Below the pieces are notes generated by a model, which had not been told where the DNA came from, ran no database searches, and saw only the letters and a list, made by a program, of their open reading frames with translations. A stretch of DNA of 64,000 nucleotides, from contig MU270034.1 of assembly GCA_021432635.1 (NCBI GenBank), positions 591,966-655,965 of the forward strand, in the 5' to 3' direction. Within the stretch, counting starts at the first letter, position 1. Every line of letters starts with the position of its first letter. Made by a program: the position numbers and the translations under genes. This document shows, one piece after another, positions 32,233 to 44,295 of the stretch. Source of the stretch: Thozetella sp. PMI_491. Taxonomy: Eukaryota; Ascomycota; Sordariomycetes; Chaetosphaeriales; Chaetosphaeriaceae.

Positions 32233-35200
32233 TCAATTTGACCCAACCTCAAACCACAAAGGATCATCTGTGCTCATACTCTCAAACCCTACTCCCTGAC
32301 CTGCAAATAGGTCATCAAAGCCCCCTGTAAGCTCAAAGTCCGACATCATGAATCCATCGTCCAATTTCCCGCCTTCCCGACTTGAAAATATTCCTGACAT
32401 CTCTACATCGTCGAGCGGAGCCGTAATTCTCTCGCCAATTTCTTCTGTGGTGGAGCCAACAGGAAGGGACGTGTCATATGTAAGTGGCGGCAGATCATGC
32501 ATGCTCGTGCTCGTGGACTGCCTAGAGCGTTGGAACGACTCTATTAGGCTTAGACATGTGCGGATCCCATCTCCGGTTGAGTCGTCTATGTCAAGGCGAC
32601 TGTTCAACCAGTCTTTGAAATCAGCTAGGGACTGAACTGGCGCGCCTAGAGGGGTTTCCTCCCAGTCTACTTTCGTTAGCTCTAGGACACATGGGAACGT
32701 AAATGGTGCAGCTAGTAGATAGGGGAGAATAGATAGAGAAGGCTTGGAGGAAAAGCTTAACATGGGAGAGCACACATACAAGGCAAAGGAATGTCGGAAG
32801 AAGAGTCCAGCGGAAAGATGATCTTGTAGATCTCTCTCCACTTGTCGGCGGCCGATTTTCCACGGATCCTCTTTTGGATCTTCGCCTTTTGCGATTCTTC
32901 GATGCCGTTTATTTCAGGCATCTGCAGCTGCTTGAGGCATGGCACATCGGCTCTTTGATGTTCGTTCAAGTCTTCTTCGGCGTTATAGGAGGTGAAACAG
33001 CGCGGGCATCGGTAAACGGATGCGCAGTGCCTGCGGTATATGTGTTCTCTTGATTGGAGTTAGCAATGCTCTCGATATCGTAGTGGCGACACAACAAGGA
33101 TAAATAAATAAACATACTTCAGTCTGGGTATAGTCCACCCCTGCCCTACACAGGATTTCCATTCTTTTGATCCCGGCTTAAAAGTAGTAGGGTGGTGTCT
33201 GTAGAAGGGACAAGCAAGCTTCTGTTCACTGTCATCGGCTTCCGAGTTATCCGAGCCGCTTCGTTCGAGCGCGGACCCCATAGCCTCCGACTTTGCTCCA
33301 TTCTGTGTAGACTGCGATGGCGATAAATTGGGGTACCGATGGATTCGTTTTCTAGCCGGAGGGCTGAGACCGTCTTCCGATACTGCCATCTGGGGTGTCC
33401 GTCTTCGCTTGTTGGGTGGCTCAAGGTCTCTTGCCGCACCGGACTGATGGCTTGGGAGCATTCCACGAGGGAGTTGTTCCAGCATATTGCTTCGTTGTTG
33501 GAGGTGTGTATTGACTCGGTTGTAGGTTGGTTCTGTTGCATATGACGTCTCCATGTTGGAAATAGAGAGATTCGGGGCCGCAGTCTCTGACGCCGTAACT
33601 TGGTCTGGCTGGCAATGCCCTGGGACGTGAGCTAGGTTGATATTGATTGTGTTGGGGTACTGTCTGGAGGTTTCAAAATGTTTCCCGGCGGGATCTGCAC
33701 GATTAGTGGTGTTATTGATACGCTCGAGGCACGGCGACGGGTCTGTCCAAGGTGGTTTCCGCCGGAGAAGGTTAGACTTGACATAGTCGGGCTCATGAGT
33801 ACAACGTAGCTCCATCTTCGTCAGATTCTCAAGGACGCGGGAACAAGGTGCTCTCTCTCGTGGATCAACAGTGATCATCTTCATCTCAATCAAATTCAGG
33901 AGTTCGTTGGTAAAGGGACTTGCTCCATGCACCTCGCGGAGCATCGTAATCCACTGGGATCAGCTGGTTAGTTGCAGCCAATTGGGGAGCGAGAAGGAAG
34001 TGCGAAGTACAACCCACCTGCATCACAGACGACTTCAGAGTCGCAGTAGGCTTACCGCCTTCTTCCTGTTGCTGGATCTCAAAGAACGTCAGATCTCTCT
34101 TGCCCAGATCCCCTTCATGGGTAACTGAATCCCGAAGTTTGGCGAAGAGATCAACCGCGGGGTTCCCGAGCAGATACCAAGTCACGAATTCGAGAAAGAG
34201 ACAGCCAAGAGACCACACGTCCCACGAATGGCTGAACTCACTGCTCACATCGCACTCTGGTGCCATGTAAGCACGCGTAGCTCCCTTCGGACGGTCGCGA
34301 CTCAACTCAGTGCTGGAGTGCTTGAAGCTTGAGTGCCCAAAGTCGGTAATTTTCAGCACTCCTGCGCCGTCCCGCTCCTTATACCAGAGAATGTTTTCCG
34401 GCTTGATGTCCCCGTGCCGCCCGACATGGCCCTGGTGAAGTTCATCGACGGCCTTGATGGCGTCTCTAGAGACCTCGGAGGCTAAGTTATGAATTTTCGA
34501 AAGCCCATCCGCAAGACCTATGAGCTGTTTCATGATCCACAGGGAAGAGAATGTGTCAGTCCTTGGCTTGGGGTTCTGCTCCCAGAAGCTCCGCAAGTCG
34601 CCATCCGCCCAGGGGAAGAGGATATAGTAGTTGGATTCGTCCTGATATGTGGAGAGAAGAGTTGTGAGGTGCGGATGCGACAAAGTCCGGAGCCGAATCA
34701 AAGCCTCCCGCTCTCTATTGAAATCTTCTCTGCTTGTTCTGGCTTTGTCAAGCCGCTTGACGGCAAATCGATGCGATGGACCGTAATCGAAGCCGAGGAA
34801 CTTGCGATAATCTGGATGAATCCGGGCCCGAAAAACGTGCCCAAAGCCCCCCGATGCTACATGCTCAGTGTCCGGTATAAAGGGAAAAGATCGCTCCCGG
34901 AGCCCCTGAAAGATAGCATCTGGGGTTGGCGTTGCTGGAGGGCCAGGAAGAAAAAGCCACTGGCTATTCTCGAACTTGATGATATCGGTCGACTCCCAGC
35001 CGAGGATGCAGTCATCGATAGATTGCGAGTGGCTTGAACGCAAGGTAATTCTACCTCCGTCTTCGTCGCTCATCGTCTCCAGCGGCAGTATAGAATCATC
35101 CGTGCCACCCGAGATGAACGCGACAATGCGTTCAGCCACTCCCATGAGGGTGAGAATTGCGAAGACTTTGCGTAGTGTCGTTCCGTGGCTAGCCTCGAGG

Positions 35201-35763
35201 CCATCGCTGCGGGCATCCTTGCATACTGCTTCCGCGTATATGTCGAGAAGGAAGCTTGGAATAGTTCTATTCCGCCTATGCAGCTCCATACGCACAGTGT
35301 CTGGTCGGACGATCAATGGCAGTCGCTCAACAGGAAAGAACCGCTGCCCAATGGTCGATGTGCCCATTGCTGTCTCCAGCTGCTCGCGTAACGCGCTCAA
35401 CGGGCTCGTTGTCGGTTGATCGTGGCAGAAAGACGAGTCCAACAGCGTTGGAAGCCACTCAATCGCCCCGCCCGCTTGGCAAGAGCCAATGTTGTCAAGG
35501 TTGAGCTGTGGTGAACGGCTCTTGGTATGTGTCAGAGGTGGACCAGGGCCGGTATGGCTCAATCTTGCCGATGGGACCGGGATTAAGACTCGCAACGGCG
35601 CTCGGGTGTGTTTACTGGCATTCCGAGGGTGGCCTTCGCCCCCCCCGGGGCCTGCTCCACTACTTGGAATCGATGCCCGAACTAGCAACGGCGCTCGGGG
35701 GTGTTTACTAGCATTCCGGGGGCGCCCTCCGCCCCTCCCGGGGCCTGCTCCACTACTTGGCAT
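32233..35763 (-). CDS. Protein kinase fused to a C-terminal Cys/His zinc-finger-like region, about 1095 aa
   Basis: Four exons in phase: 34018-35763, 33118-33953, 32780-33048 and 32233-32669. Kinase signatures, residues about 300-640: ASGGFGHVF loop, FAVKRLD (VAIK Lys), REREAL (helix C Glu), HGDIKPENIL (HRD replaced by HGD), TDFGHSS and MAPE, then WDVWSLGC. Key catalytic Lys, Asp and DFG are present, so activity is plausible. After a nuclear-looking basic linker (PPNKRRRTP, ARKRIHR) comes CPFYRHHP, GWTIPRLKEHIYRRHC and RCPRCF, the fungal C2H2-like pattern near residues 828-890, followed by DKWREIYKIIFP and an acidic tail. The start is uncertain: the first 62 residues are two copies of a 31-residue repeat, and internal Met residues downstream are possible starts. 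Kinase-to-zinc-finger fusion suggests signalling in the nucleus (inference). Confidence 0.85.
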
Positions 35764-35773
35764 CGATACCTGA
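35588..35773 (-). repeat. 93-bp tandem duplication, in frame in the kinase N-terminus
   Basis: Two copies, 35588-35680 and 35681-35773, are about 85 percent identical by eye and exactly 31 codons long. In the coding frame each reads PSSGAGPG, a Gly/Arg-rich stretch and PRNASKHxRAPL. The annotated ATG lies within the upstream copy, so the duplication may have created the start region or lie partly in the 5' UTR. Confidence 0.75.
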
Positions 35774-37846
35774 GTAGGTGTTTGGGCGATCGGCCTAATT
35801 CAGTTGCTTAGTGATGAGATGGAATCATACAATTGATGGAACGGGTCGAGAATAAGCTGATTAATGAGAAAATATTTTGGTTGAGGTTGCCGGAGGGCCG
35901 GATGAAGCCTAGCAGGACCAATGTCTAGTGAGGGGGATATAAGGCAGACAGTTTGTGGTAATGCGCCTTGTGGTTTACGCAGCTGCGCAATCCAGCATTG
36001 GCCAATCAAATAAACCCGAACATCACCCAGCGCGGCGACAGGCGAGTACTAGTGGAGAACACCGAAAGAGGAAGAATGCGCTCGAAGTTTGTCCCCTCGC
36101 TCTACCTTGCTTGTTCATTCTTCTGCAATATGCAATGAAGAGAGGTGCCGAATTAATTATCTAGTGCTTTCCACCCCAGGGTGAGAGGTGTCATGTGTAT
36201 TGGACAACGAGGAGGTATGGTTCTTCGAGATGGCATGTAGCCTAGTTGCTCCTACGTCCAGGACTAGGATAAATTGCAGGTTTGGGAAGAAAAGAGTCCT
36301 TCTATATTCTATGGCAATTATTAAGAAGTCGAACCCTCCAGCCTCGCGTCCAAAGTGATCGAATTCGGAGGCGGTAGGTAAACAGCCTCGCGGGGGGGAA
36401 GAGGGCGGAGAATGTGCGCACTTCGGCTTTCTGCGGCATACTAGGAGAGGTGGAAGTAGAAACAAACGTAGAGCTCCCTGTCCAGACGGCTTCATATCGC
36501 TGATATTGCCTCAGAAATATCTCAGAAATACCCCATTACCGAAGACGCTGAGCTTCCACTGGCATGGTGTAAAGCAGCTCTTGTAGTTAGGCTCGGATCC
36601 GAATTACACCGACGCGATACGTCTTACTCTTCCACCTCAGCGAGAGGTGGAAATATTTATAGAGGGGCCCAAATTCGTGGACAGACACTAAAGGGCTTAA
36701 GAGTGGAGTACGGGTGGGGCACAATCAAGTTACAGGACACTGCGTGGTCATTGGCAAGCCCCAAAGCACATTTCCCACCCGCTTCAGTCAAGTCGAACCT
36801 GTGTGACCCTTCTCTAGTGGTTAGAAATGTGAGATAACAAATCCTCCATTGCAGCATTGTGGCTGCGGCGGATCGAAGCTGTGGTAACGGCATTGGGCCG
36901 TTTTCCCGGCCCCGATAGAAGGAACTTGGGCATCTCCAAACGTTCATATGAGGGTTCTCGAGATCCTTTGGCTGAGATGATGATGAAAGATGTAGCACAC
37001 TTCAGCAAGCATTGGTTAGTATTGCGGCAAGTTCTGAATCAGCTACTTAGGTTGTAATCAGGAACGGTGGGACGGAAAATCCTCGGGCGACATGTCACCG
37101 CTGAGGTAGTAGCGCCTCTCGGCGGAGAAGCTAAGCAGGCAGACAAAGACCAATAGGATCCAAAGAAGAGAAATTTTGGCCTTAATAGTGAATTCATGAC
37201 GAAGAGGGGACGATCAGACCTGTGATGAATGCGAGACGTGTGTTGGAGGAGCGTGCCTCCCATAGTGACAGGCATGAGAAGGGATGCGGGCGGGCCCCGT
37301 CTCGAGAGAAATTAGGGAAAAGGGAAGGCCTACACAGGTTTACCATCTGCGTACTCTATTATCATTTGAGTTCGGTACCTTGGAATGTGTGCGGATATCT
37401 ATCAACGATCGACAGAGGGAGTCTAGCAAGAAGCGCTGACTACCGTTGTGGGCTAGCTAGGACCTATTCTTGTGCAGCTGTATACTAACTAGCCTATCAA
37501 CATAGCACCGAACCCCCTCCTAATAGGCGCTTGCACGTCTTGGCAGTTTTAGTCTCACCAACATGGAACCAACATGGAACCAAACGCATAAAAATGGGAC
37601 CAGCTAGTCGGCAACCCGCGGTTGGACCCCCAGATTTATCCACCATCAGCCCTGAAACCCTTGGCCCATCACAGCGGACAGGTGGGTGCGTGCGCTGTCT
37701 CTTTGACTTCTTCGGAAGTCCGCGTGGGTTAGTGACCTGGGCATCGATGTTTAATCAATTGTTCAGCTAGAACTCCACAGCCCATCAACAGGCGGGGAAG
37801 CTCAGCCGAGCGAGATTTGCCAGCGAACGCGCCTTAACGCCATATC
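35774..37846. other. Divergent intergenic region, 2.1 kb
   Basis: Between divergent kinase and GH47 genes. Open frames at 36157-36495 and 36657-36998 lack motifs. No gene, RNA or element recognised. Confidence 0.5.
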
Positions 37847-39683
37847 ATGGCGACGAGACGAAAATACCTTCTCTACTTCGTGTGCGCCGCTACAGCATTC
37901 GTAGTACTATTGCTAGGCTGGAGCCGGGAGAGTTATCTATTCCCAACAGCCCGTCCGAAACGGCCATCAGGTATGACCATAGACCAGCGCGTCTTCTAGG
38001 CCATATATCCAAGAAGCAGAGGCTGACCCATCTATAGACGGCTTCATCTGGCGAGATGTGGAACCTCATTACCCACTGACATCCTTTCGGCCATTACCAA
38101 CCGGAAAGCCGAGGCATCTGCCTCCAGTGCAAGCGAAGTTCCCGATAGAGGTAGCGGACGCCAAAGAGACACGATTAAGACGCCAAGGAGCTGTGAAGGA
38201 TGTTTTCATCCGCTGCTGGAAAACATACAAAGAGTTTGCCTGGCTTCGAGACGAGGTGAGGCCTGTCAGCGGAAAACCAAAGGACGCATTTGGCGGCTGG
38301 GGTGCAACACTGATAGACTCGCTCGACACCTTGTGGATAATGGGCCTCCGGGAGGAATTTGACCTTGCTGTTGACGCCATTCATCAACAAATCTCCTTTA
38401 ATACCACCACTGCCAGCGAAATCAGCGTATTTGAAACCTCCATCCGCTTACTGGGTGGACTACTGTCAGCCTATGATCTCAGTGGTGATCAACGCCTCTT
38501 ATCCAAGGCCCGCGATGTTGGCGACATGCTTGACATGGCATTCGACACCCCAAGCCGAATACCCAGTCCGCGTTGGGATATCCATGCCGCGGCCCGGGGG
38601 GTCGTTCAACCTGCGCCGGACTTCATGCTTCTCGCCGAGCTAGGGTCATATACCATGGAATTTACCCGCTTGAGTCTACTCACCAAAGACCCGAAATACT
38701 ACGAAAGTGTGGCGCGCATCACGGACCTTCTCCATGAGACCCAGATGAAAACCAAGCTACCGGGCCTATGGCCGACAAAGGTCGGAACAACGGCACGGAC
38801 CCTAGACAAGGGTGATGAGTACACCCTGGGCGCCGAGGCGGACAGCGCAATAGAGTATACGGCGAAGATGATTGCGCTTCTTGGAGGACAGCTATCGTTA
38901 CACGAAGACATGTATTTGCGCAGCGTGGACGCTGCCGCAAGTCGTCTTTTCTACCGGCCATTGACGCCCGACAATGAGGATGTCTTGCTGTCAGGAACAG
39001 TGCGCATCTATGGAAGCAACGAGCCGAAACTCGAAACCTCGGCCCAGCACCTGTCTTGCTTTGCGGGAGGTATGCTTGCTCTTGGTGGCCGTCTAGTCAT
39101 GAATGAATCGCATGTCGAACTCGCCAAGAAACTCACCCACGGCTGTGTATGGCTGTACAGGGCCGGTCCGATCGGAGTCATGCCAGAGGCCTGCAGCATT
39201 GCTGCCTGCCCCAAAAATGCATCATCGTGCGACTGGAATGAAAACTCCAGTGTGTGGCATGCCGCGATTCAAGCCAGGTACGGTTCCGCCAAGCCAGTGG
39301 CCGAGATCATCGCCGAGAAACGCCTACTACCGGGATTCATCGATCTATACGCGCCATCTTACAACCTTCGTCCCGAGGCGATAGAGAGCGTCTTCTTGCT
39401 TTACCGTGTAACGGCGGAACCATCTCTAATGGACCGAGCCTGGGAGATGTGGACAGCCATTGTGAACGCCACCACAACAGAGCTAGCAAACAGCGCGGTC
39501 GTGAATGTGAGCCCGGAGGCAGGACAGCGACCGAAGTTAAGCGACTCGATGGAAAGCTTCTGGCTAAGCGAGACGCTCAAATATTTTTATCTTGTCTTTT
39601 CCGAGCCGGAGCTGATTAACTTGGACGAGTGGGTATTCAGTACCGAAGCCCATCCGTTCCGGCGAGAAGCGCCAGCGCAATAG
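37847..39683 (+). CDS. GH47 alpha-1,2-mannosidase (class I), type II membrane protein, 589 aa
   Basis: Two exons, 37847-37970 and 38038-39683, in phase. The N-terminus is a type II anchor: short basic TRRK then a hydrophobic helix about residues 7-24. The catalytic (alpha/alpha)7 barrel has the family signatures AFGGWGATLIDSLDTLWIMGL (first 20 residues as read), RPEAIESVFLLYR near the C-terminus, and ETLKYFYLVFS followed by LDEWVFSTEAHPF. GH47 enzymes trim alpha-1,2-mannose from N-glycans in the ER or Golgi, with Ca2+ bound by a Thr near the C-terminus (TEAHP here). Length is normal. The divergent-oriented neighbour is the kinase; no operon-like link is implied. Confidence 0.93.
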
Positions 39684-40090
39684 CAGTACTGCATGGATGG
39701 ATGCCTCACTCAAAGGAGCCTCACTAGGACCAAGAAGCCAAGGGATCTGTGTAATTTATGAAAGAAGAACTGGCACTGGTCAAATAAATATAAGGCGAAT
39801 GGGTTGTTCAGGGACATCGATCCGACATGGAGCGCTGAGAGTTTTCTCAGATTACGGGACTCCTTTGGTACTGTCTCGACAGTCGCTGTCCGGACTCGAC
39901 TATAGGCAAGGGCGTTTTTACATGCGGATGATGCCTAATTTTAGCTTTGCATTCGATACAATCTACAATGCAAACTCTAGACGCATTTTGCAAGTTTCTA
40001 AGTGTCGACGCGGGGCAACCCTTACTCGTAATGGGTAAAGCCTCACACAAATTGCTTCGCGGCATGCTACTTGAACCCGGCCCTCGAAGA
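39684..40090. other. Convergent intergenic region
   Basis: About 400 bp between the 3' ends of the GH47 gene and the CxxCY protein gene. No gene or clear repeat seen. Confidence 0.45.
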
Positions 40091-43066
40091 CTATTCGACT
40101 GCGTCCCACCTTGTCTGTAAATTACAAATATGCGTCAGCAACTCCGGGTCATTCGCTCGACTCAGACCCTCCATGCCTTCGTTATACATTTGTGCCCCTT
40201 CGTATCCACTCGAAGTCGAGTAGTAGCCAATGTCACTGTTTCCATATTTAACCCTTGGCGAAGAAAACAAGTCAATGACGGTGTCTGCGGTTGAATATTG
40301 AAAACTTAGCGCGATCTTTGATCTTGCTGCCATCCTGTCCCTCTCTGTCTTCCGTCTTAGCGTCAGAAGTTCCGGCACAGTGTTTTGATATACCACCACT
40401 CTTTCCCGGCATGCCGCTAGCAGCTCCTCCATGTTCATAGAGGCGCAAGCGGCTGTATACCTCTCCCGCATGCGCGGCGAGTACATATAGCACATATTCT
40501 TGCTCTCGAGGAGCGTTTTCTGCAAAGGCATAAACCTTGCCAGCGTCGTGCCTTCCGCGAACGACAAGTAGCAATCCTCACAAATGGTACATTCGGGCCA
40601 ACCATACCAAGTGCGGCTCATTACCTGCTCGTACCTATCACAGACTGGAATCGGAGCCCATTTCCGAACGTAGTTGTCATATGGACTCCAAACTCCAGTC
40701 TCTATCGCTTCATTCCACCGATTAATGAAGCTGTTGAATCTAGGAACCCGGGGATTGAACGCACACAGCTCCTCACTTCCAGGGGCACTCTGGGTCGGTG
40801 TTGAGTTCCAGAAGTGAGACACGCCATGTGCAACCAAGATCCCAGTATAGCATCCTTCGCAAACTCCAAAGTTGGGCACTGGTGGCTGTAGGTCATGCCA
40901 CTTTCCATCAACGATACCTTGGGCTGCAGAGCACCTCGGGCTCCCCGCAATAACTTTGGCGGCGTCGATAAAAGTATCAAAACTGAGGTGTTTTTTATGG
41001 CATACGGACAAGGCTTCCTTCACACTGACTAGGTGGAAATCGCACATTCGCATCTCGGCCGTTATCTCACGAGTCTTTATGACTGGCTCAGCTTCTTTTT
41101 CGAACGCTGTCATGGCCATGTGGTCCATATAGCATGCTTCGCAGAAGTCGAGGTTTGCTACTTTTTGTCGTGGACGGTACCAGGTGAGAGTATGAACTGG
41201 CACGCCTTTGCCTTCGCACCGAGGTAGAGCAAACCGTTTTCTAGCACCGGCAAGGAACTCTGCCCATCGTGTGTTGGCGTCACTCATCTGAGAGAGTATT
41301 TTGAATGAGCGCTTAATGTAGCCGTAGTGCAAGTCGCAAGCCCACGTAGAACCCTGGGTTTGGGCGTTGGCATATGGTCCAAAGAATTTGGCAAAAGGAG
41401 AGTCGAGGATGTGGTCCTCGTAACAAGCCTCGCAGACCACGAAGCCGTCTATTTCGAGGCTAGTAAAAGTGAACCACTTTATTTTCTCTGCAAAAACGGC
41501 CCCGTCAAATCCTTTGCAGTCGGGAATGCTTAATCGCCGGCTCATGTAGTCCTGCATGGCCGTAAGGTCTCCCATGCGTTGAGCAGCCGGCCATAACGCG
41601 TTGGTGAGCCTTGGGAGGAGAAAGCGACAGCGACCTTCATCCTTGGTAACTTTCTGGAAAGACGCGACTAGTCCAGTAGGCCGGATATAGTTCATATAGC
41701 ACCAAGTGCAGATCAAGAACGACGGTGTGGCGGGAAGGCAGTACCATTCTGTTTTATAATCGACTTTACGAGAACCAGAACAAACTCGGGCAACCCGATC
41801 TGGGTCCCCATTCGCGCGCATAGGTGTTACAAGAGCTTCAGGTTCGTCATAATTGGATATGCCGTATTTGGTTCCAGAGACCTTCGTCGTATTTATTGAA
41901 TCGTTTACATGCATCAGCTGCATATTAGAGACAAGATTGTGCATATATGTTCCTCTCTCTGCATTTGCCGGCGGGCCGTGAGCAGATGGTGATATATCCG
42001 AGATCGCGTATGGTTGCGTCAACCCAACCTTGTTTGAAATCTGAGACGAGGGAATTCGAGATAATGAAGAAAAGGGGATTGGGTGGATCGGCGTAGTTTG
42101 AGTAAAGTTGGCAGGGTCTATTTCGGCTTGGTAGCGATTAGGAAGATTTGATCTCAAATCCGTTGATACTGACGCTATGCTACTTCCTGATGTTACTTGG
42201 CTAGGGTGCAGTCCCGACCAAGGCGAAGGCGGGACATTTGGAGATGGCTGTAGAGATGATTGGGTTGACGTTTGAATCGGTGGTGAAGCATCACCATGAT
42301 ATGAGCCTGCCTGTGGCGGGACGTAGGTGTAGTATTGGGTAAGCGGCCGAGGATCTGTAGAAGAGTTGTATTGTCGAGGCAAGGGGACCAGTTGCTGGGC
42401 CGATGAGGCCTGGGATTGATGAAAGTTTTGCTGAGCGTAAGACGTGTATAGCACATTACCAGGCATTGCTTGGTGAGCGTCGTCGTAGGGCTTCTGGGGG
42501 TAAATATGATTATCATATCTATGAGCAGCTCCGTGAGGATGCGAGCTTGACTGAATTATAGGATTTTGATTGTATGTTGAATTCGACGATTGGCTTCCGG
42601 CGGGGTACGGTGTTTGGTGGTGCAAGTGATGTTCAACTGATCCGACGTGAGGAGTATAATATTGGGCCGACGTTTCCGCAGCCCACGAACTCGGTGGGTG
42701 ATAGCTATCAGAGGCTTGCACCGGGGCGGGGCGGGGTGGAATAGGTGGTGGCCGAGAATGCCATGGCGGAAGAGGCGGTGGTAGAGGATACTGTTGTAGG
42801 ATCGATAGCGGATGGGTTGGCAAAATAGTCTGCTGCTGTGAAGCAGATTCAGACCCTGGTGGCTCCCAGCGTGGTGAGTAGGCTGGAATAGGTGGCGGCT
42901 GAGAATGCCGTGGCGGAAGAGGCGGTGGTAGAGGATACCGTTGTGGAAGCGGAGGCGGATGGGTTGGCAAAATAGTCTGCTGTTGTGGAGCAGATTCAGA
43001 CCCTGGCGTCTCCAAGCGCGTTGACGTCCCAAGGGGATATAAACTGCTTGCTCCGCTGTTATCCAT
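40091..43066 (-). CDS. Pro/Gln-rich protein with five CxxCY cysteine modules, 991 aa
   Basis: Single exon. The N-terminal 430 residues are low complexity, rich in Pro, Gln, Ser and Tyr, and begin with two copies of an about 45-residue Pro-rich repeat (PGSESA-QQQTILPTHP, then YPLPPPLPP). The C-terminal half has five modules of about 85-100 residues, each with a [RDP]xCxG-like Cys, an aromatic W[YF] about ten residues on, then CxxCY: CTWCYM, CEACYED, CEACYMD, CEGCYTG and CEDCYLS. A further C and R-rich helix follows each. The paired cysteines are compatible with metal binding, but this is inferred. Fungal proteins with such repeats are known to me only as uncharacterised. No signal peptide or membrane helix, so it is probably intracellular. 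Confidence 0.82.
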   Translation of the reverse strand: MDNSGASSLYPLGTSTRLETPGSESAPQQQTILPTHPPPLPQRYPLPPPLPPRHSQPPPIPAYSPRWEPPGSESASQQQTILPTHPLSILQQYPLPPPLPPWHSRPPPIPPRPAPVQASDSYHPPSSWAAETSAQYYTPHVGSVEHHLHHQTPYPAGSQSSNSTYNQNPIIQSSSHPHGAAHRYDNHIYPQKPYDDAHQAMPGNVLYTSYAQQNFHQSQASSAQQLVPLPRQYNSSTDPRPLTQYYTYVPPQAGSYHGDASPPIQTSTQSSLQPSPNVPPSPWSGLHPSQVTSGSSIASVSTDLRSNLPNRYQAEIDPANFTQTTPIHPIPFSSLSRIPSSQISNKVGLTQPYAISDISPSAHGPPANAERGTYMHNLVSNMQLMHVNDSINTTKVSGTKYGISNYDEPEALVTPMRANGDPDRVARVCSGSRKVDYKTEWYCLPATPSFLICTWCYMNYIRPTGLVASFQKVTKDEGRCRFLLPRLTNALWPAAQRMGDLTAMQDYMSRRLSIPDCKGFDGAVFAEKIKWFTFTSLEIDGFVVCEACYEDHILDSPFAKFFGPYANAQTQGSTWACDLHYGYIKRSFKILSQMSDANTRWAEFLAGARKRFALPRCEGKGVPVHTLTWYRPRQKVANLDFCEACYMDHMAMTAFEKEAEPVIKTREITAEMRMCDFHLVSVKEALSVCHKKHLSFDTFIDAAKVIAGSPRCSAAQGIVDGKWHDLQPPVPNFGVCEGCYTGILVAHGVSHFWNSTPTQSAPGSEELCAFNPRVPRFNSFINRWNEAIETGVWSPYDNYVRKWAPIPVCDRYEQVMSRTWYGWPECTICEDCYLSFAEGTTLARFMPLQKTLLESKNMCYMYSPRMRERYTAACASMNMEELLAACRERVVVYQNTVPELLTLRRKTERDRMAARSKIALSFQYSTADTVIDLFSSPRVKYGNSDIGYYSTSSGYEGAQMYNEGMEGLSRANDPELLTHICNLQTRWDAVE

Positions 43067-44295
43067 GTTATAAACCGTCGATCTTTGATTTTGAGTCAGC
43101 AGAGAATGTGTCTAGCTTGATAAATTTCAGGTCAATTTTACTTTTAGAAACATAGCGAGGAAGTAAAAACGTTGGCGGAGAGAGAGCAATGTAGGAGAGG
43201 GTACAGAAGAGGGGTAGAGAGATAGTCCTTCAGCCGCACCTTAAACAAGTAAGACTGCCAAGCAACTCTAGCACTCAAGAACAAGAATATAATCCACCAG
43301 GTAGTGGCTCTGATGGGCAGAACTTTGTGGTAGGTTAATCCATACTATATACCAGAGATAGTTACCGATACCCCTGAGAATTCCTCAAATACATACGGTG
43401 CCTTCGCATCATGGATTCGTAGAGACTTTTTCAATCGTTCCTAGACCCTTCTCATAGGCTAAAAGGTGACATGTGTTGATTGATTAAGTAACTAAGAGTT
43501 GATTAGAAGCAGCCTGTTCCTTCTCTAACTTTTCTGACCCTGTTGTGCTTGTGACCAAGGTTGTATTCTTGAGCGCTCTTCAACATCGTGCTTGCGAGGC
43601 TCAATATTTGTTCACATTGTAATAGCCTTGACCACATCTCCTGGCGTGGTTGATGGGATGGAATCCGTTCCGTGAAGCCACCTCTCATCTCCAAGGCCTT
43701 GGAACCCCAATCGCTGAAGATAAAGGATATCGTTAGCATTCCATTTCTGATTCTTGTTCGTGTGGGTACGACGTCGAGGTCGACGAGTTCAAAAAAGAAG
43801 TCTAGAATAGAAGAAGCAAAGCTGGTCAACGTGCCAGAAGCAAGCACAAAGGACAATCCAAAATACTAAAGGATGCATAGGCATTACTTTGTATTTTCTA
43901 TCGTAGCCTTTCAGGCCAGTGTGATGTATGTGTGACGGCGGGAGCGTCTGACTCGCAAGGGAGCGATACAGGTAAGGCTTGATGGAAAATGGGACAACAG
44001 GAGATCTCCATATTTAGAGAGATGCTACGAACCTAACCGTTGCACATGACCGATTGTGTCGAGTCATCCGCAACAATAGGAGCTGTTCGAGAGCGGGATC
44101 CTGTGATTCCGACGCCGCGCTAAAGTAGCCCCCTTGTGGAGAGGCTAGCCATGTAGACCGCCAGTGTGTAATCACACCTCTCTTCCTATAACGTACTATA
44201 TATTTTATGTTAAGTATATTTAAAATAATATATTTATCTTCTGTAACTCTTCCGGCAGGTAGTCCTAGATATGTCGCTGTTTAAACTCAAGACTT
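43067..44295. other. Intergenic stretch
   Basis: No convincing gene. Overlapping open frames on both strands at 43503-43869 (up to 117 codons) carry no recognisable motif, so I leave them uncalled. The rest is non-coding by eye. Confidence 0.45.

Noticed and set aside
43503-43869. Overlapping open frames of 65-117 codons on both strands
   Set aside because: No motif, signal peptide or splice partner; the two strands compete and neither is favoured.
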